Source: CADEFX01 sp050260355 (GTDB lineage: Bacteria > Pseudomonadota > Alphaproteobacteria > Rhizobiales > Hyphomicrobiaceae). Taken from it: DNA of 64,000 nt. Positions 9,901 through 18,791 of the stretch are shown piece after piece. The DNA lies in assembly GCA_050260355.1 (NCBI GenBank), contig JBLNBZ010000136.1, positions 1 to 64,000 of the forward strand. The letters run 5' to 3'. The notes under the pieces are model-generated. The model worked only from the letters and a program-made list of their open reading frames with translations, did not search any database and had not been told where the DNA came from. The translations under genes were made by a program, and so were the position numbers. Position 1 is the stretch's first letter; every line of letters starts with the position of its first letter.

Positions 9901-11727
9901 ATGGACAAGAAGAACCAGCTCAATCTCTGGTACGTTCTGGCAGCCTTCACCGGCCTGCTCGTCTTCCAGCTCGTCTGGGCGGCGGTGAACGTCGAGCGCC
10001 TCCCCTACAGCGAGTTCCAGAAGCTTCTCAACGAGAACAAGGTCGCCGAAGTGACGGTTTATGAGAACCGCATCGAAGGCAAGCTGAAGAAGGATGCCGG
10101 AGCGCAGAAGGACTACTTCGTCACGACCCGCGTCAACGACGACACGGCCAACGAGCTCGCCAAGCACGGCGTCAAGTTCACCGGCGGCACGGACAGCACG
10201 TGGCTGACGCAGATTCTGTCGTGGGTCATTCCGGTTCTGATCTTTTTCGCTATCTGGCAGTACTTCTTCCGCAACTTCGCCGAGAAGCAGGGCTTCGGCG
10301 GCCTCATGAGTGTCGGCAAGAGCCGCGCCAAGGTGCTGGTCGAGAAGGAGACGGGGGTCAAATTCGCCGACGTGGCCGGCGTTGACGAGGCGAAGGCCGA
10401 GCTCAAGGAGATCGTCGACTTCCTGAAGAACCCCCAGGCTTACGGCCGGCTCGGCGCACGCATCCCGAAGGGCATCCTGCTCGTCGGCCCGCCGGGCACA
10501 GGCAAGACTCTGCTCGCCAAGGCCGTGGCTGGCGAGGCAGGCGTCCCCTTCTTCTTCATCTCGGGCTCCGAGTTCGTCGAGATGTTCGTCGGCGTCGGCG
10601 CGGCGCGCGTGCGCGATCTCTTCGAGCAGGCGAGAAAGTCGAAGCCCTGCATCATCTTCATCGACGAGATCGACAGCCTCGGGCGCACGCGCGCGGGCGC
10701 GATCACGGGCGGCGGCCACGACGAGAAGGAGCAGACGCTCAACCAGTTGCTGGCAGAGCTCGACGGCTTCGATCCGCGCGAGGGCATCGTGCTGCTCGCC
10801 GCCACCAACCGGCCGGAGATTCTCGATCCGGCGCTGACACGTGCCGGCCGCTTCGATCGCCAGGTGACGCTCGACCGGCCCGAAAGCGCCGGTCGCGCGC
10901 AGATCCTCAAGGTCCACATGCGCAGCATCAAGCTCGCGCCGGACGTGGATGTGGAGAAGGTCGCCGCGCTGACGCCGGGCTTCTCGGGTGCCGATCTCGC
11001 CAATCTCGTCAACGAGGCGGCGTTGACCGCGACCCGCCGGAACGGCGCGCATGTCACCATGGACGACTTCACCGAGGCCGTGGAGCGCCTCGTCGGGGGC
11101 ATCGAGCGGCGGTCGCGCCGCTTGACCGACAAGGAGCGCAGGGTGGTCGCCTATCACGAGATGGGCCATGCGCTCGTCGCATCCGCGCTGCCCGGCGTCG
11201 ACCCGGTGCACAAGGTGTCCATCATCCCGCGCGGGATCGGCGCGCTCGGATACACCATGCAGCGTCCGACCGAGGACAGGTTCCTCATCACGCAGGCCGA
11301 GCTGATGAACCGCATGGCGGTGCTGATGGGTGGACGCGCCGCCGAGGAGTTGGTGTTCAACGAGATCTCGACCGGCGCCGCCGACGATCTCGATCGTGCC
11401 ACGGACATCGCGCGGCAGATGGTGACGCGCTTCGGCATGGCCGGCGCGCTCGGCCAGATGGTGTACGAGGCGAGGCGCAACCCGTTCCTCGGCGATGGTC
11501 CATTCGTCTCGCAGCAGAAGAACTACTCCGAGGATACCGCGCGCGACATCGACCTGGCCGTGCGCAAGCTGGTCGATGACGCCTACGCGCGCGCCAAGGG
11601 CGTGCTGGAGCAGCGCCGCGAGGAGCTGGAGGCCGGCGCAAGGCTGCTGCTGGAGAAGGAGACGCTGACACCCGCCGAGTTTCCAGGACTGGAGTCGGTG
11701 CCGGCCGGCAAGATGGCTGCGCAGTGA
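9901..11727 (+). CDS. ftsH: ATP-dependent zinc metalloprotease FtsH (short form)
   Basis: Membrane-anchored AAA+ protease that degrades misfolded and regulatory membrane proteins. The 608-aa product has helices at about 10-29 and 102-122 around a small periplasmic domain. Walker A is GPPGTGKT (196-203), the pore loop FVG (229-231), Walker B IIFIDEID and the second region of homology ATNRPEILDPALTRAGRFDR. The zinc site is HEMGH (419-423), with a third-ligand Asp near 496 in TGAADDLDRAT. AGAGAGG lies upstream of the ATG at 9901. It is somewhat shorter at the C-terminus than canonical ~640-aa FtsH and is not next to tilS or the hflKC genes, so it may be a second paralogue. Confidence 0.93.
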   Translation: MDKKNQLNLWYVLAAFTGLLVFQLVWAAVNVERLPYSEFQKLLNENKVAEVTVYENRIEGKLKKDAGAQKDYFVTTRVNDDTANELAKHGVKFTGGTDSTWLTQILSWVIPVLIFFAIWQYFFRNFAEKQGFGGLMSVGKSRAKVLVEKETGVKFADVAGVDEAKAELKEIVDFLKNPQAYGRLGARIPKGILLVGPPGTGKTLLAKAVAGEAGVPFFFISGSEFVEMFVGVGAARVRDLFEQARKSKPCIIFIDEIDSLGRTRAGAITGGGHDEKEQTLNQLLAELDGFDPREGIVLLAATNRPEILDPALTRAGRFDRQVTLDRPESAGRAQILKVHMRSIKLAPDVDVEKVAALTPGFSGADLANLVNEAALTATRRNGAHVTMDDFTEAVERLVGGIERRSRRLTDKERRVVAYHEMGHALVASALPGVDPVHKVSIIPRGIGALGYTMQRPTEDRFLITQAELMNRMAVLMGGRAAEELVFNEISTGAADDLDRATDIARQMVTRFGMAGALGQMVYEARRNPFLGDGPFVSQQKNYSEDTARDIDLAVRKLVDDAYARAKGVLEQRREELEAGARLLLEKETLTPAEFPGLESVPAGKMAAQ

Positions 11728-11730
11728 GCC

Positions 11731-12654
11731 TCAGATCGCGCGGAACAGCAGCAGGCCGGCGACGATGACCGCGATGCCGGTAAGCTCCAGCTTGCCGATG
11801 CGCTCGCCGAAATAGAACCACGAGATCGCCAGGGTGAAGACCGTCTGCACCTGCGCCACCGCCGCCACATAGGACACGTTGGCGAGTGCGGAGGCGAAGA
11901 ACCAGAACATCGTGCCGAGCGCGCTGGTCAACCCCAGGAACGTGCACAGTCCCATCGAGCCGCGCACACGCTTCAAGTCTTCGCGCTCGAACAGCAGCAG
12001 CCATACGCCGAGGATGACGAACGACCACGCGGTCATGGCCACGGCGGCGAACGCAGAGCGAATCAGCGGACCGATCGCCGGGTCGAGTGTGAGGATCGCC
12101 TCGCGCAGGAACAGGTAGGAGAGGCCGAACAGGAGCCCGGTCATAAGGCCGATGCGGGTGGTGCGCCCGAACAGCAACTCGCTGACCTGCAGCTTGGAAA
12201 CGGCCTGCGTGCCTGCCGGCAGGCGGCCGGCCGAGATCAGCGTGACGCCGGCGGCCGTCACCAGGATCGCGAGCCAGCCACCTGCGGTGATGACCTCGGA
12301 GAACAGCAGCGAGCCGATGATCGCCGTCATCAGCACGTCGGTCTTCTGCAGCATCGTTCCGACCGCAAAGTTGCCGATCTGGAACAGGCGCACGAGGACT
12401 GCGGTGCCCGCGAACTGCCCGAGGGCGGCAGCGCAGCTACAGATCAGGAAGCGGGGGCTCGCGGGCGGGAGCGGCTGGCCCGTGGCAAGCAGCAAGCCCA
12501 GAAGGTAGACGAGCATGAACGGCAGGCCGAACAGCACCCGCACGTAGCTGGTCACCGAGATCGAAAGCGTCCGATTGAGCTCCTTGAGCGCGCCGAGGCG
12601 GAGCGACTGGAAGAAGGCTGCGGTGATGCTCGCGAGAATCCAAAGATAGTCCAT
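11731..12654 (-). CDS. EamA-family (DMT) transporter
   Basis: A 307-aa inner-membrane protein with about ten hydrophobic helices in two repeats, as in drug/metabolite transporters. MDYLWILASITAAFFQSLR opens the first helix and the second half begins near TRIGLMTGLLFGLSYLFLREA. The C-terminal VQTVFTLAISWFYFGERIGKLELTGIAVIVAGLL is the EamA signature region. Substrate cannot be told from sequence. The stop is only three bases from the convergent ftsH stop, leaving no room for a separate terminator. Confidence 0.88.
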   Translation of the reverse strand: MDYLWILASITAAFFQSLRLGALKELNRTLSISVTSYVRVLFGLPFMLVYLLGLLLATGQPLPPASPRFLICSCAAALGQFAGTAVLVRLFQIGNFAVGTMLQKTDVLMTAIIGSLLFSEVITAGGWLAILVTAAGVTLISAGRLPAGTQAVSKLQVSELLFGRTTRIGLMTGLLFGLSYLFLREAILTLDPAIGPLIRSAFAAVAMTAWSFVILGVWLLLFEREDLKRVRGSMGLCTFLGLTSALGTMFWFFASALANVSYVAAVAQVQTVFTLAISWFYFGERIGKLELTGIAVIVAGLLLFRAI

Positions 12655-12894
12655 CGGGTCTGTTGCATTCCGTCCCGGTGCGCCACCCTGGGGCGCGGCC
12701 CGCGGCAATGTGCTGGCAAATCCGTCCCGCGCACAAGCGCCGCATCGGCCTACCTCGTACGCATCGGCCGCAACCCCACAGATTCCTCGCCGTGGAGCAT
12801 TCCGCTGAAGCCGCGACTCAGGCCTAGTGGAATCTGCTGCGCTTGCATGCGTGCTCGCGCAGGGCTGTCCCTTGCAGCATTTTCGAGGCCGCGC

Positions 12895-14547
12895 ATGAGC
12901 CTTCTCTTCAATGTCCTCTATGCCGCCCACGCCAAGGGCACGCACCACAAGCTGGCGCTCGATGCCCTGAGCCACTTGCAGGGCGGGGACGCTGAGGTTT
13001 GGCGGCGTCTCTTCCTGAAATACGCGCCGATCTACCTGCAAGGCAGCAAAGCGCCGGACGACGAGTTCAAGGACTTCAAGAACCACGTGCTGCACGTGCG
13101 CGACGACTTCTGGGGCGGGGCGCCCGCGAAGGCGCGCAGCTGGTACATGCATCTCGTGGAGGCGCTGGAGCGGCAGGATTGGCCTATCGCGGTCTACTGC
13201 GCCGGTGTGCTCAGCCACTACGTGACCGACCCGATCCAGCCGTTTCACACGGCCCAATCCGAGGCCGAGAACAACATCCATCGGGCGGCGGAGTGGAGCA
13301 TCTCGAAGGCTTACGACGACCTGAAGCGGCTCGCGGAGCGAGAGCTGCCCAAGCCGGAGGTCGTCATCGGCGACGCCGACAACTGGCTGGAGCAATTGAT
13401 CTGTCAGAACGCCGTCGAGGCCAATCGGCACTACGAGAAGCTGATCGCGCACTACGACATTCATCGCGGCGTGGTCGACCCGCCCTCTGGATTGGACGTG
13501 GTCTCGCGCCGGATTCTCGCAGGCCTGCTCGCACGAGCGGCCGCGGTTTACGGCGCCGTGCTGCACCAGGCGATCCTGGAGGCCGAGGCTGCTCCTCCTC
13601 GCGTCTCGCTCAGCCTCGAGACGGTGCTGGCGACGCTGCAAATGCCGGCCAAGTGGATCACCAACAGGCTTGCCGACGCCGAGGAGCGCCGCCTCGTCCA
13701 GCGCATGTACGATGAGCTGAAGGCCACCGGCACGGTCGAGGCGAACCTGCCGGAGGACGACCGGATGGTGCGCGATCTCCACGCAGCGGAGGTGGTGGCC
13801 AAACGCGTCAAGACCAACGCGGCGGCGAAGTTCCTCTTCCAGCCGCCGGAGAAGGTCGAGACGACCGTGGAGCGCAGCAGGCGCCTGTCCGGCGGCGGCG
13901 TGGCGCCCGCCTCGCCGCCCGCTGCGAGCAAGCCCGAGGCCGCGACGGCCGAGCCCCAGACGGCCAAGGCCGATCCCGCGTCGGCGTCAACTCCCCGCAT
14001 CGCCCGGGCGATCGACAAGCTTGCCGGCGCCAATGCCGGTCCGCCGCTTTCGGTGGTCCCGTCGGAGACTGCAGAGCACGCGGCTGCGAGCGCGGAGCCG
14101 GAGCGAGACGATGCCGAGCCTCGCATCCATCTCAAGCTCGAGCAGGATGTCGTCGACGCGCCCTCGATCGGTCCGAAGACCGCCGAGAAGCTGAATGCCG
14201 TCGGCATCGATACGGTCGACGACCTTTTGAAGACGCATCCGATTGCGCTGGCCGCCCGCCTCGACGACCGCCACATCACCGACCAGACGATCGCCGATTG
14301 GCAGGATCAGACGCGGCTGGTGTGCACCGTCGCGGGCCTCAGAGGCACCGGCGCGCAGCTTCTCGTGGGGGCCGGCTACCGAACGGCAGCCGCCATTGGC
14401 GAGGCCGATGCCGACAAGCTCTGCGCCGATGTCCTGGCATTCGCGGCGAGCAGCGAGGGCCAACGTGTTCTGCGCAGCGGCAATCCGCCCGACATGTCCA
14501 AGATCAAGGCTTGGGTGGAGAGCGCGCGGCGCCTCAAGGCCGCCTGA
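12895..14547 (+). CDS. Zinc phospholipase C-like protein with C-terminal DUF4332
   Basis: A 550-aa protein with an unusual domain pair. The N-terminal ~270 residues contain many His and Asp residues (H17, H18, H64, H67, H86) and the motif SHYVTDPIQPFHTA at 107-120. This closely follows the zinc-dependent phospholipase C signature (H-Y-x-T-D ... P-x-H). No signal peptide is seen: it begins MSLLFNVLYAAHAKGTHH. A low-complexity Ala/Pro/Glu linker (about 330-420) leads to a DUF4332 helix-hairpin-helix domain at 421-549 (DAPSIGPKTAEKLNAVGI). The ATG at 12895 matches the domain start. Whether it acts on phospholipid, nucleic acid or another phosphodiester is unknown. Confidence 0.85.
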   Translation: MSLLFNVLYAAHAKGTHHKLALDALSHLQGGDAEVWRRLFLKYAPIYLQGSKAPDDEFKDFKNHVLHVRDDFWGGAPAKARSWYMHLVEALERQDWPIAVYCAGVLSHYVTDPIQPFHTAQSEAENNIHRAAEWSISKAYDDLKRLAERELPKPEVVIGDADNWLEQLICQNAVEANRHYEKLIAHYDIHRGVVDPPSGLDVVSRRILAGLLARAAAVYGAVLHQAILEAEAAPPRVSLSLETVLATLQMPAKWITNRLADAEERRLVQRMYDELKATGTVEANLPEDDRMVRDLHAAEVVAKRVKTNAAAKFLFQPPEKVETTVERSRRLSGGGVAPASPPAASKPEAATAEPQTAKADPASASTPRIARAIDKLAGANAGPPLSVVPSETAEHAAASAEPERDDAEPRIHLKLEQDVVDAPSIGPKTAEKLNAVGIDTVDDLLKTHPIALAARLDDRHITDQTIADWQDQTRLVCTVAGLRGTGAQLLVGAGYRTAAAIGEADADKLCADVLAFAASSEGQRVLRSGNPPDMSKIKAWVESARRLKAA

Positions 14548-14589
14548 CCGCCGCTCCGCGGGAGGAAAGCGCACGCTGCGCGAGCCGGC

Positions 14590-14676
14590 TGGTGCGGACG
14601 GAGGGACTCGAACCCTCACGGCGTCGCCGCCTCAGGATTTTAAGTCCTGTGTGTCTACCGGTTCCACCACGTCCGC
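14590..14676 (-). tRNA. tRNA-Leu(UAA)
   Basis: An 87-nt gene including an encoded CCA (14590-14592 on the complement). The 7-bp acceptor pairs GCGGACG with CGTCCGC. The anticodon stem-loop is CAGGA-CTTAAAA-TCCTG, which puts UAA at the anticodon. The long variable arm (GGCGGCGACGCC) and the TTCGAGT T-loop are those of a class II leucine tRNA. A promoter-like TTGCCA/CATAAC pair lies just upstream. Confidence 0.97.
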
Positions 14677-14988
14677 AGCCAGGCGGGCACGTTATGCGGC
14701 GTCTGGCCCGGCATGGCAACGCGCGCAATGCTCGAATGTGGGGACGCTGGCGCCAGTGCGGCCAGCGCCGCGGCGCAGGTTTTCCATCGATCCGCCCGGA
14801 ATTCGCCTGATTTGCGCGTCACCTAATGCTGGCGGAGGGACCTTTTCTCTGACGATCTCGATTGCCCGGTCGGGCGCAATCGGCATCGGGCGGGCCATGC
14901 GGCCCGCAGGGCAGAAGCGCCCTCCTCAGTGCGGGGAATGGCTGTCGATGTTATCGCTGCCGCGTGGCGTCAGGGGAGCTTCCGCCGC
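14677..14988. other. Non-coding gap between tRNA-Leu and bactofilin gene
   Basis: This 312-bp stretch holds no gene I can support. Its left part carries the putative tRNA promoter. Around 14859-14882 there is an inverted repeat with arms CGATTGC and GCAATCG, which could be an operator or leader hairpin for the divergent bactofilin gene. AGGGGAG at about 14971-14977 is the likely ribosome binding site for that gene. Confidence 0.6.
14691..14719 (-). promoter_or_regulatory. Putative promoter of tRNA-Leu
   Basis: On the minus strand TTGCCA (14714-14719) is followed after 17 bases by CATAAC (14691-14696). The tRNA 5' end at 14676 lies 15 bases further on, a typical distance for a stable-RNA promoter. 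Assigned by eye from hexamer similarity and spacing. Confidence 0.5.
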
Positions 14989-15513
14989 ATGTTCACCAAG
15001 AGACAATCTGGCAGTGCCGAGGACGTGGGCGTGCCCATGGTGTCCTCGCAGGTGACTGCCCCACCGCCTCCGCGCCCGGCGGCGGCCAAGTCCGAAACGC
15101 CTTTCGCCGGGATCAAGAGCGACGGCGTCCTTCTCATCGGCAAAGGCACGCGCCTCATCGGCGAGATCAGCGATTGCACGCTGGTGGAGGTGCAGGGCGT
15201 CGTCGAGGGCAAGCTCCTCGCCAGCACCGTCATCATCCGCGAGGGCGGCGGCTTCAAGGGCAGCTTGCAGGCCGATCAGGCCGAGATCCACGGCGTGATG
15301 GAAGGCAATGCCGTCATCAACGACCTGCTCGATATTCGCGCCACGGGCACGGTCGCGGCCGACCTCGCCTACGGACGCCTGTCCGTCGAAGCCGGCGGGC
15401 AGATGACCGGCAACATTCTCGCCCGCATCTCGATCGAGAACGGCAGCCGCATGCCGGCATCGTCCGGCGCCGGCGAGCCTAATGGTACCGCGCAGCATTA
15501 CAGTGAGACGTGA
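14989..15513 (+). CDS. Bactofilin (polymer-forming cytoskeletal protein)
   Basis: A 174-aa member of the bactofilin family, which self-assembles into nucleotide-independent filaments that position cell-wall enzymes or stalk machinery. After a disordered Pro-rich head (about 1-40) comes the beta-helical core, recognisable by GVLLIGKGTRLIGEISDCTLVEVQGVVEG and repeating short strands such as GNAVINDLLDIRATGTVAADLAYGRLSVEAGG. The C-terminal tail is short and disordered. The ATG at 14989 has AGGGGAG 11 bases upstream; an upstream ATG at 14929 would only add an unrelated extension. It stands alone, 312 bp from the divergent tRNA gene. Confidence 0.92.
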   Translation: MFTKRQSGSAEDVGVPMVSSQVTAPPPPRPAAAKSETPFAGIKSDGVLLIGKGTRLIGEISDCTLVEVQGVVEGKLLASTVIIREGGGFKGSLQADQAEIHGVMEGNAVINDLLDIRATGTVAADLAYGRLSVEAGGQMTGNILARISIENGSRMPASSGAGEPNGTAQHYSET

Positions 15514-15525
15514 GCGCGACCGGCC

Positions 15526-16263
15526 TTAGCGCAATGTGATCTTCCGCTCGTCCCGCGCGGCGGCCGCCTCGAGCAGAAGATGCAGCGTCACGGCATTGAG
15601 AACGTGCCAGAGAAAGTGCAGCCCAAGCGGTCGCGCGAAGACGAGCCCGGTTGCGGGGCACAGCGCCAAGTCTGCCGTGCGCATCAGCAGCGACACCAGG
15701 AAAACCGCTGCGGCCGACAGCAGCCGGGGGCCGGCGGCGTGCCCTCTCATGCCGAGCACGCCGCCCACGCCGGCCAGCGCAAGAAGGGCCGGCACGTAAG
15801 CGGTCCCACCGTTCAGGCATGCGAGTCCCATGTCCCCGTCCGAAGGCGAGCAGGCCGCGACCGCCAGGCCGAGCGCGCCTGCGAACGCGGCCATGCCGAG
15901 CGCGACCCAAGGCCAGGGCAGGCACAGCAGGACTCTCAGAGCGAAGGCGAGATAGAGCACCATGAACGCCGTGATCGGTGCCACGTCGGCAATTTGAGCC
16001 CATCGTGCGGCCGTGACATGAAAAACGAGGCTGCCGAGCCCGATCAGTGCAACCAGCGCGATCATGCTCGTCAATGCCAGCGTTTCAGCCGGCGCAGAAT
16101 GCCTGCTAGCCCCGCCGCGTACACGCGCATGCTGCAAGCGCCGTGCGGCAATCCCGGCGACTATAAAAAACGCAAGGTTGCTCACGACATTGAGCGGCTC
16201 GGCAAAGAGGCCCACGTCCTGCCCGCGTTCGCAGTAGCGAAAAACCTGCTCTTCCCAGCTCAT
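15526..16263 (-). CDS. Ceramidase-family membrane protein
   Basis: A 245-aa integral membrane protein with about seven hydrophobic helices. It carries the alkaline ceramidase family pattern: an N-terminal YCERG, EPLNVVSNLAFF (zinc-site Glu/Asn region), LGSLVFHVTA with a conserved His, and the C-terminal HFLWHVLNAVTLHLLL with the second His cluster. These are the CREST-superfamily metal ligands. In bacteria the substrate may be a ceramide-like lipid or another amide; that is inference. It converges with the bactofilin gene 12 bp away and is divergently oriented from the small secreted protein. Confidence 0.85.
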   Translation of the reverse strand: MSWEEQVFRYCERGQDVGLFAEPLNVVSNLAFFIVAGIAARRLQHARVRGGASRHSAPAETLALTSMIALVALIGLGSLVFHVTAARWAQIADVAPITAFMVLYLAFALRVLLCLPWPWVALGMAAFAGALGLAVAACSPSDGDMGLACLNGGTAYVPALLALAGVGGVLGMRGHAAGPRLLSAAAVFLVSLLMRTADLALCPATGLVFARPLGLHFLWHVLNAVTLHLLLEAAAARDERKITLR

Positions 16264-16434
16264 GACACCTGCCGATCCGTCATGTCGCGGCCCGCTGGGA
16301 AAGCGTTAGCCGAAAAACATCGATTCCCGTTGCCCGAACGAGATCACGAAGATGCGAATGCGGTCCAGGCCGCGCGTCGATTATGTTCGCGCAACGCGGG
16401 AGCGCGCGCGGGCGCAACAATGGAGGCCAATCCG

Positions 16435-16728
16435 ATGCGCACGTCCGGAATGGTTGCGATCTTTCTTTTGGCTGCCGCAGCGACGTCGCTGCTGCCTGCT
16501 GCCGGGGAGGCTCGACCCTCGAAACGCGCGAACTCGGTCACGGTCTGCAGCCAGTATGGCAACGGCTGCGTCACGGGCGCCATACGTCCGGGGCAGTGGG
16601 GCAGCGAGGTGCGGCTGCCTGGCGGCACGTGGATCAGCTGCAAGCTCGATTGCAAGCAGACGCTGCGCGAGGAGTCGGTCGACTTCTTCGAGACGCTGCG
16701 CGAGCGTGCGCCCGACAACAGGCGGTGA
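16435..16728 (+). CDS. Small secreted protein of unknown function
   Basis: A 97-aa product with a clear signal peptide: MRTSGMVAIFLLAAAATSLLPAAGEA. The mature ~72 residues contain four Cys (VCSQYGNGCV and SCKLDCKQ), which could form two disulfides, and end in a charged helix. Similar small exported proteins occur in Hyphomicrobiales but I do not know a function. The ATG at 16435 is chosen because GGAGG at 16422-16426 is well spaced before it; an in-frame ATG at 16420 overlaps that site. It converges with aspS, 15 bp away. Confidence 0.75.
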   Translation: MRTSGMVAIFLLAAAATSLLPAAGEARPSKRANSVTVCSQYGNGCVTGAIRPGQWGSEVRLPGGTWISCKLDCKQTLREESVDFFETLRERAPDNRR

Positions 16729-16743
16729 GCAAGAAAGCGGCCT

Positions 16744-18570
16744 TCACCCGCGCTTGTCGGCATCGACGATGCGCAGGTGAAGCTCGCGCAGCTGCTTCGG
16801 CGTCACCTCGCTGGGCGCGCCCATCAGCAGATCGACGGCCTGCTGGTTCATGGGGAACAGCGTCACCTCGCGCAGGTTCTTGGCGCCGACCAGCAGCATG
16901 ACGATGCGGTCGATGCCGGCGGCCATGCCGCCGTGCGGCGGCGCGCCATATTGGAAGGCGCGGTACATGCCGCCGAAGCGCGCCTGCACCTCTTCCGCGG
17001 TCACGCCGGTATTGCCGAAGGCCTTGATCATCGCCTCCGGCAAGTGATTGCGGATGCTGCCGGAGGCAAGCTCGTAACCGTTGCAGACGAGGTCGTACTG
17101 GAAGGCCTTGAGGCTCAGTATCTCCTCTTTCGATTTCGCTGCCTCGAGCGCGGCGAGCCCGCCTTGCGGCATGGAGAACGGGTTGTGCGAGAAGTCGATC
17201 TTCTTCTCGTCCTCGTTCCACTCGTACATCGGGAAGTCGACGATCCAGGCGAGCTCGAAGCGATCCTCGTCGATATGACCCAGCTCGCGAGCGATCTCAT
17301 CCCTAGCCTGGCCCGCAAATCGATAGAACTTCGCGGGATCCCCGGCGACAAAGAAGATAGCGTCACCTTCCGCGTAGCCGCCAAATGGAGAGTCACGACG
17401 CATTTGATCGTGTAACGCGTTCATTCGCTCAGTGCCGAGATTTTTTGCAATGGGACCGGTGCCAACACCTCCCTTAATGATTACGTATCCAAGACCCGGC
17501 TGGCCCTCTCTTTGCGCCCATCCATTCATGCGATCACAGAAGGCCCTGCTTCCCCCTTCAAATGCCGGGATCGCCCACACGCGCGCCTTCGGGTCCTTCT
17601 CCAGCATCTGCGCGAACACCTTGAAGCCCGAGCCGCGGAAGTGCTCCGTCACGTCCTGCATGACGATGGGGTTGCGCAGGTCCGGCTTGTCGGTGCCGTA
17701 CTTGGCGATCGCCTCTGCGAATGGAATGCGCGGGAAGCTCGCCGTCACCGGCTTGCCCTTGGCGAACTCCTCGAACACGCCGCGGATCACCGGCTCCATG
17801 GTGGTGAACACGTCCCCCTGCTCGACGAAGCTCATCTCCACGTCGAGCTGATAGAACTCGCCCGGCAGCCGGTCGGCACGCGGGTCCTCGTCGCGGAAGC
17901 AGGGCGCGATCTGGAAGTAGCGGTCGAAGCCCGACATCATCAGGAGCTGCTTGTACTGCTGCGGCGCCTGCGGCAGGGCGTAGAACTTGCCGGGATAGAG
18001 ACGCGACGGCACCAGGAAGTCGCGCGCGCCTTCCGGGCTCGAGGCCGTCAGGATCGGGGTCGAGAACTCGAAGAAGCCGGCTTCCGTCATCCGCCTGCGG
18101 ATCGAGGCGACGATGGCGAGCCGCTGCATGATGTTGGCGTGCAGGGTCTCGCGGCGCAGGTCGAGGAAGCGGTACTGCAGCCGCAGATCCTCGGGGTAGT
18201 CGGGCTCGCCGAACACCGGGACCGGCAGCTCCTTGGCGGCAGACAGCACCTCGATCTCGGTCGCGAACAGCTCCACCTCGCCTGTCGGCAGCTCGGGGTT
18301 GGCGGTGCCGGCGGGGCGCTCCCGCACCATGCCGTCGACACGGATAACCCACTCCGACCGCACTGTTTCGGCCAGCTTGAAGGCTGCGCTGTCGGGGTCC
18401 GCCACGACCTGTGTCAGGCCGTAGTGGTCGCGCAGGTCGATGAACAGCAGCCCCCCGTGGTCGCGCACGCGATGCACCCAGCCGGACAGGCGCGCGGGAC
18501 GGCCGATATCCGCCTTGCGCAGGGCGCCGCAGGTATGGCTGCGGTAACGGTGCATCTTGGTCTCGGCCAT
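16744..18570 (-). CDS. aspS: Aspartate--tRNA ligase
   Basis: Charges tRNA-Asp with aspartate; the bacterial-type enzyme with a GAD insertion is about 600 aa and this is 608 aa. Order of parts: OB-fold anticodon domain (SGWVHRVRDHGGLLFIDLRDHYG), class II motif 1 region, motif 2 FRDEDPRADRLPGEFYQLDVEMSF, GAD insert, and motif 3 GMAAGIDRIVMLL near the C-terminus. The ATG at 18570 (MAETKMHRY) is chosen; the frame extends upstream without family support. A segment of about 290 bp inside the gene (17270-17562) has markedly different codon use from the rest. Divergent from rnd. Confidence 0.97.
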   Translation of the reverse strand: MAETKMHRYRSHTCGALRKADIGRPARLSGWVHRVRDHGGLLFIDLRDHYGLTQVVADPDSAAFKLAETVRSEWVIRVDGMVRERPAGTANPELPTGEVELFATEIEVLSAAKELPVPVFGEPDYPEDLRLQYRFLDLRRETLHANIMQRLAIVASIRRRMTEAGFFEFSTPILTASSPEGARDFLVPSRLYPGKFYALPQAPQQYKQLLMMSGFDRYFQIAPCFRDEDPRADRLPGEFYQLDVEMSFVEQGDVFTTMEPVIRGVFEEFAKGKPVTASFPRIPFAEAIAKYGTDKPDLRNPIVMQDVTEHFRGSGFKVFAQMLEKDPKARVWAIPAFEGGSRAFCDRMNGWAQREGQPGLGYVIIKGGVGTGPIAKNLGTERMNALHDQMRRDSPFGGYAEGDAIFFVAGDPAKFYRFAGQARDEIARELGHIDEDRFELAWIVDFPMYEWNEDEKKIDFSHNPFSMPQGGLAALEAAKSKEEILSLKAFQYDLVCNGYELASGSIRNHLPEAMIKAFGNTGVTAEEVQARFGGMYRAFQYGAPPHGGMAAGIDRIVMLLVGAKNLREVTLFPMNQQAVDLLMGAPSEVTPKQLRELHLRIVDADKRG

Positions 18571-18791
18571 AGCCGGAAATCCGTCCGTGCGTTGTTCGGG
18601 GCGAGCGGAAAAGCGCATTTGCCCCGGGGTTTGTCAAGGCGGCCGGGAAGGTCCTGCCGGGGAAGCCGGGTGCCGGCCGGAGCAGCGGCTGCGGGCCCCC
18701 GTGTCAATTCGTTCCCAAGCCCACAGCACCGTTCGCAATTCCGTTGCGAGGAGACTGACAAGGCCGGCGCCGTGCGCTATACCGGCCGCCC

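Noticed and set aside
14692..14898. A 68-codon minus-strand frame upstream of tRNA-Leu
   Set aside because: It overlaps the putative tRNA promoter, has no ribosome binding site and resembles no protein I know.
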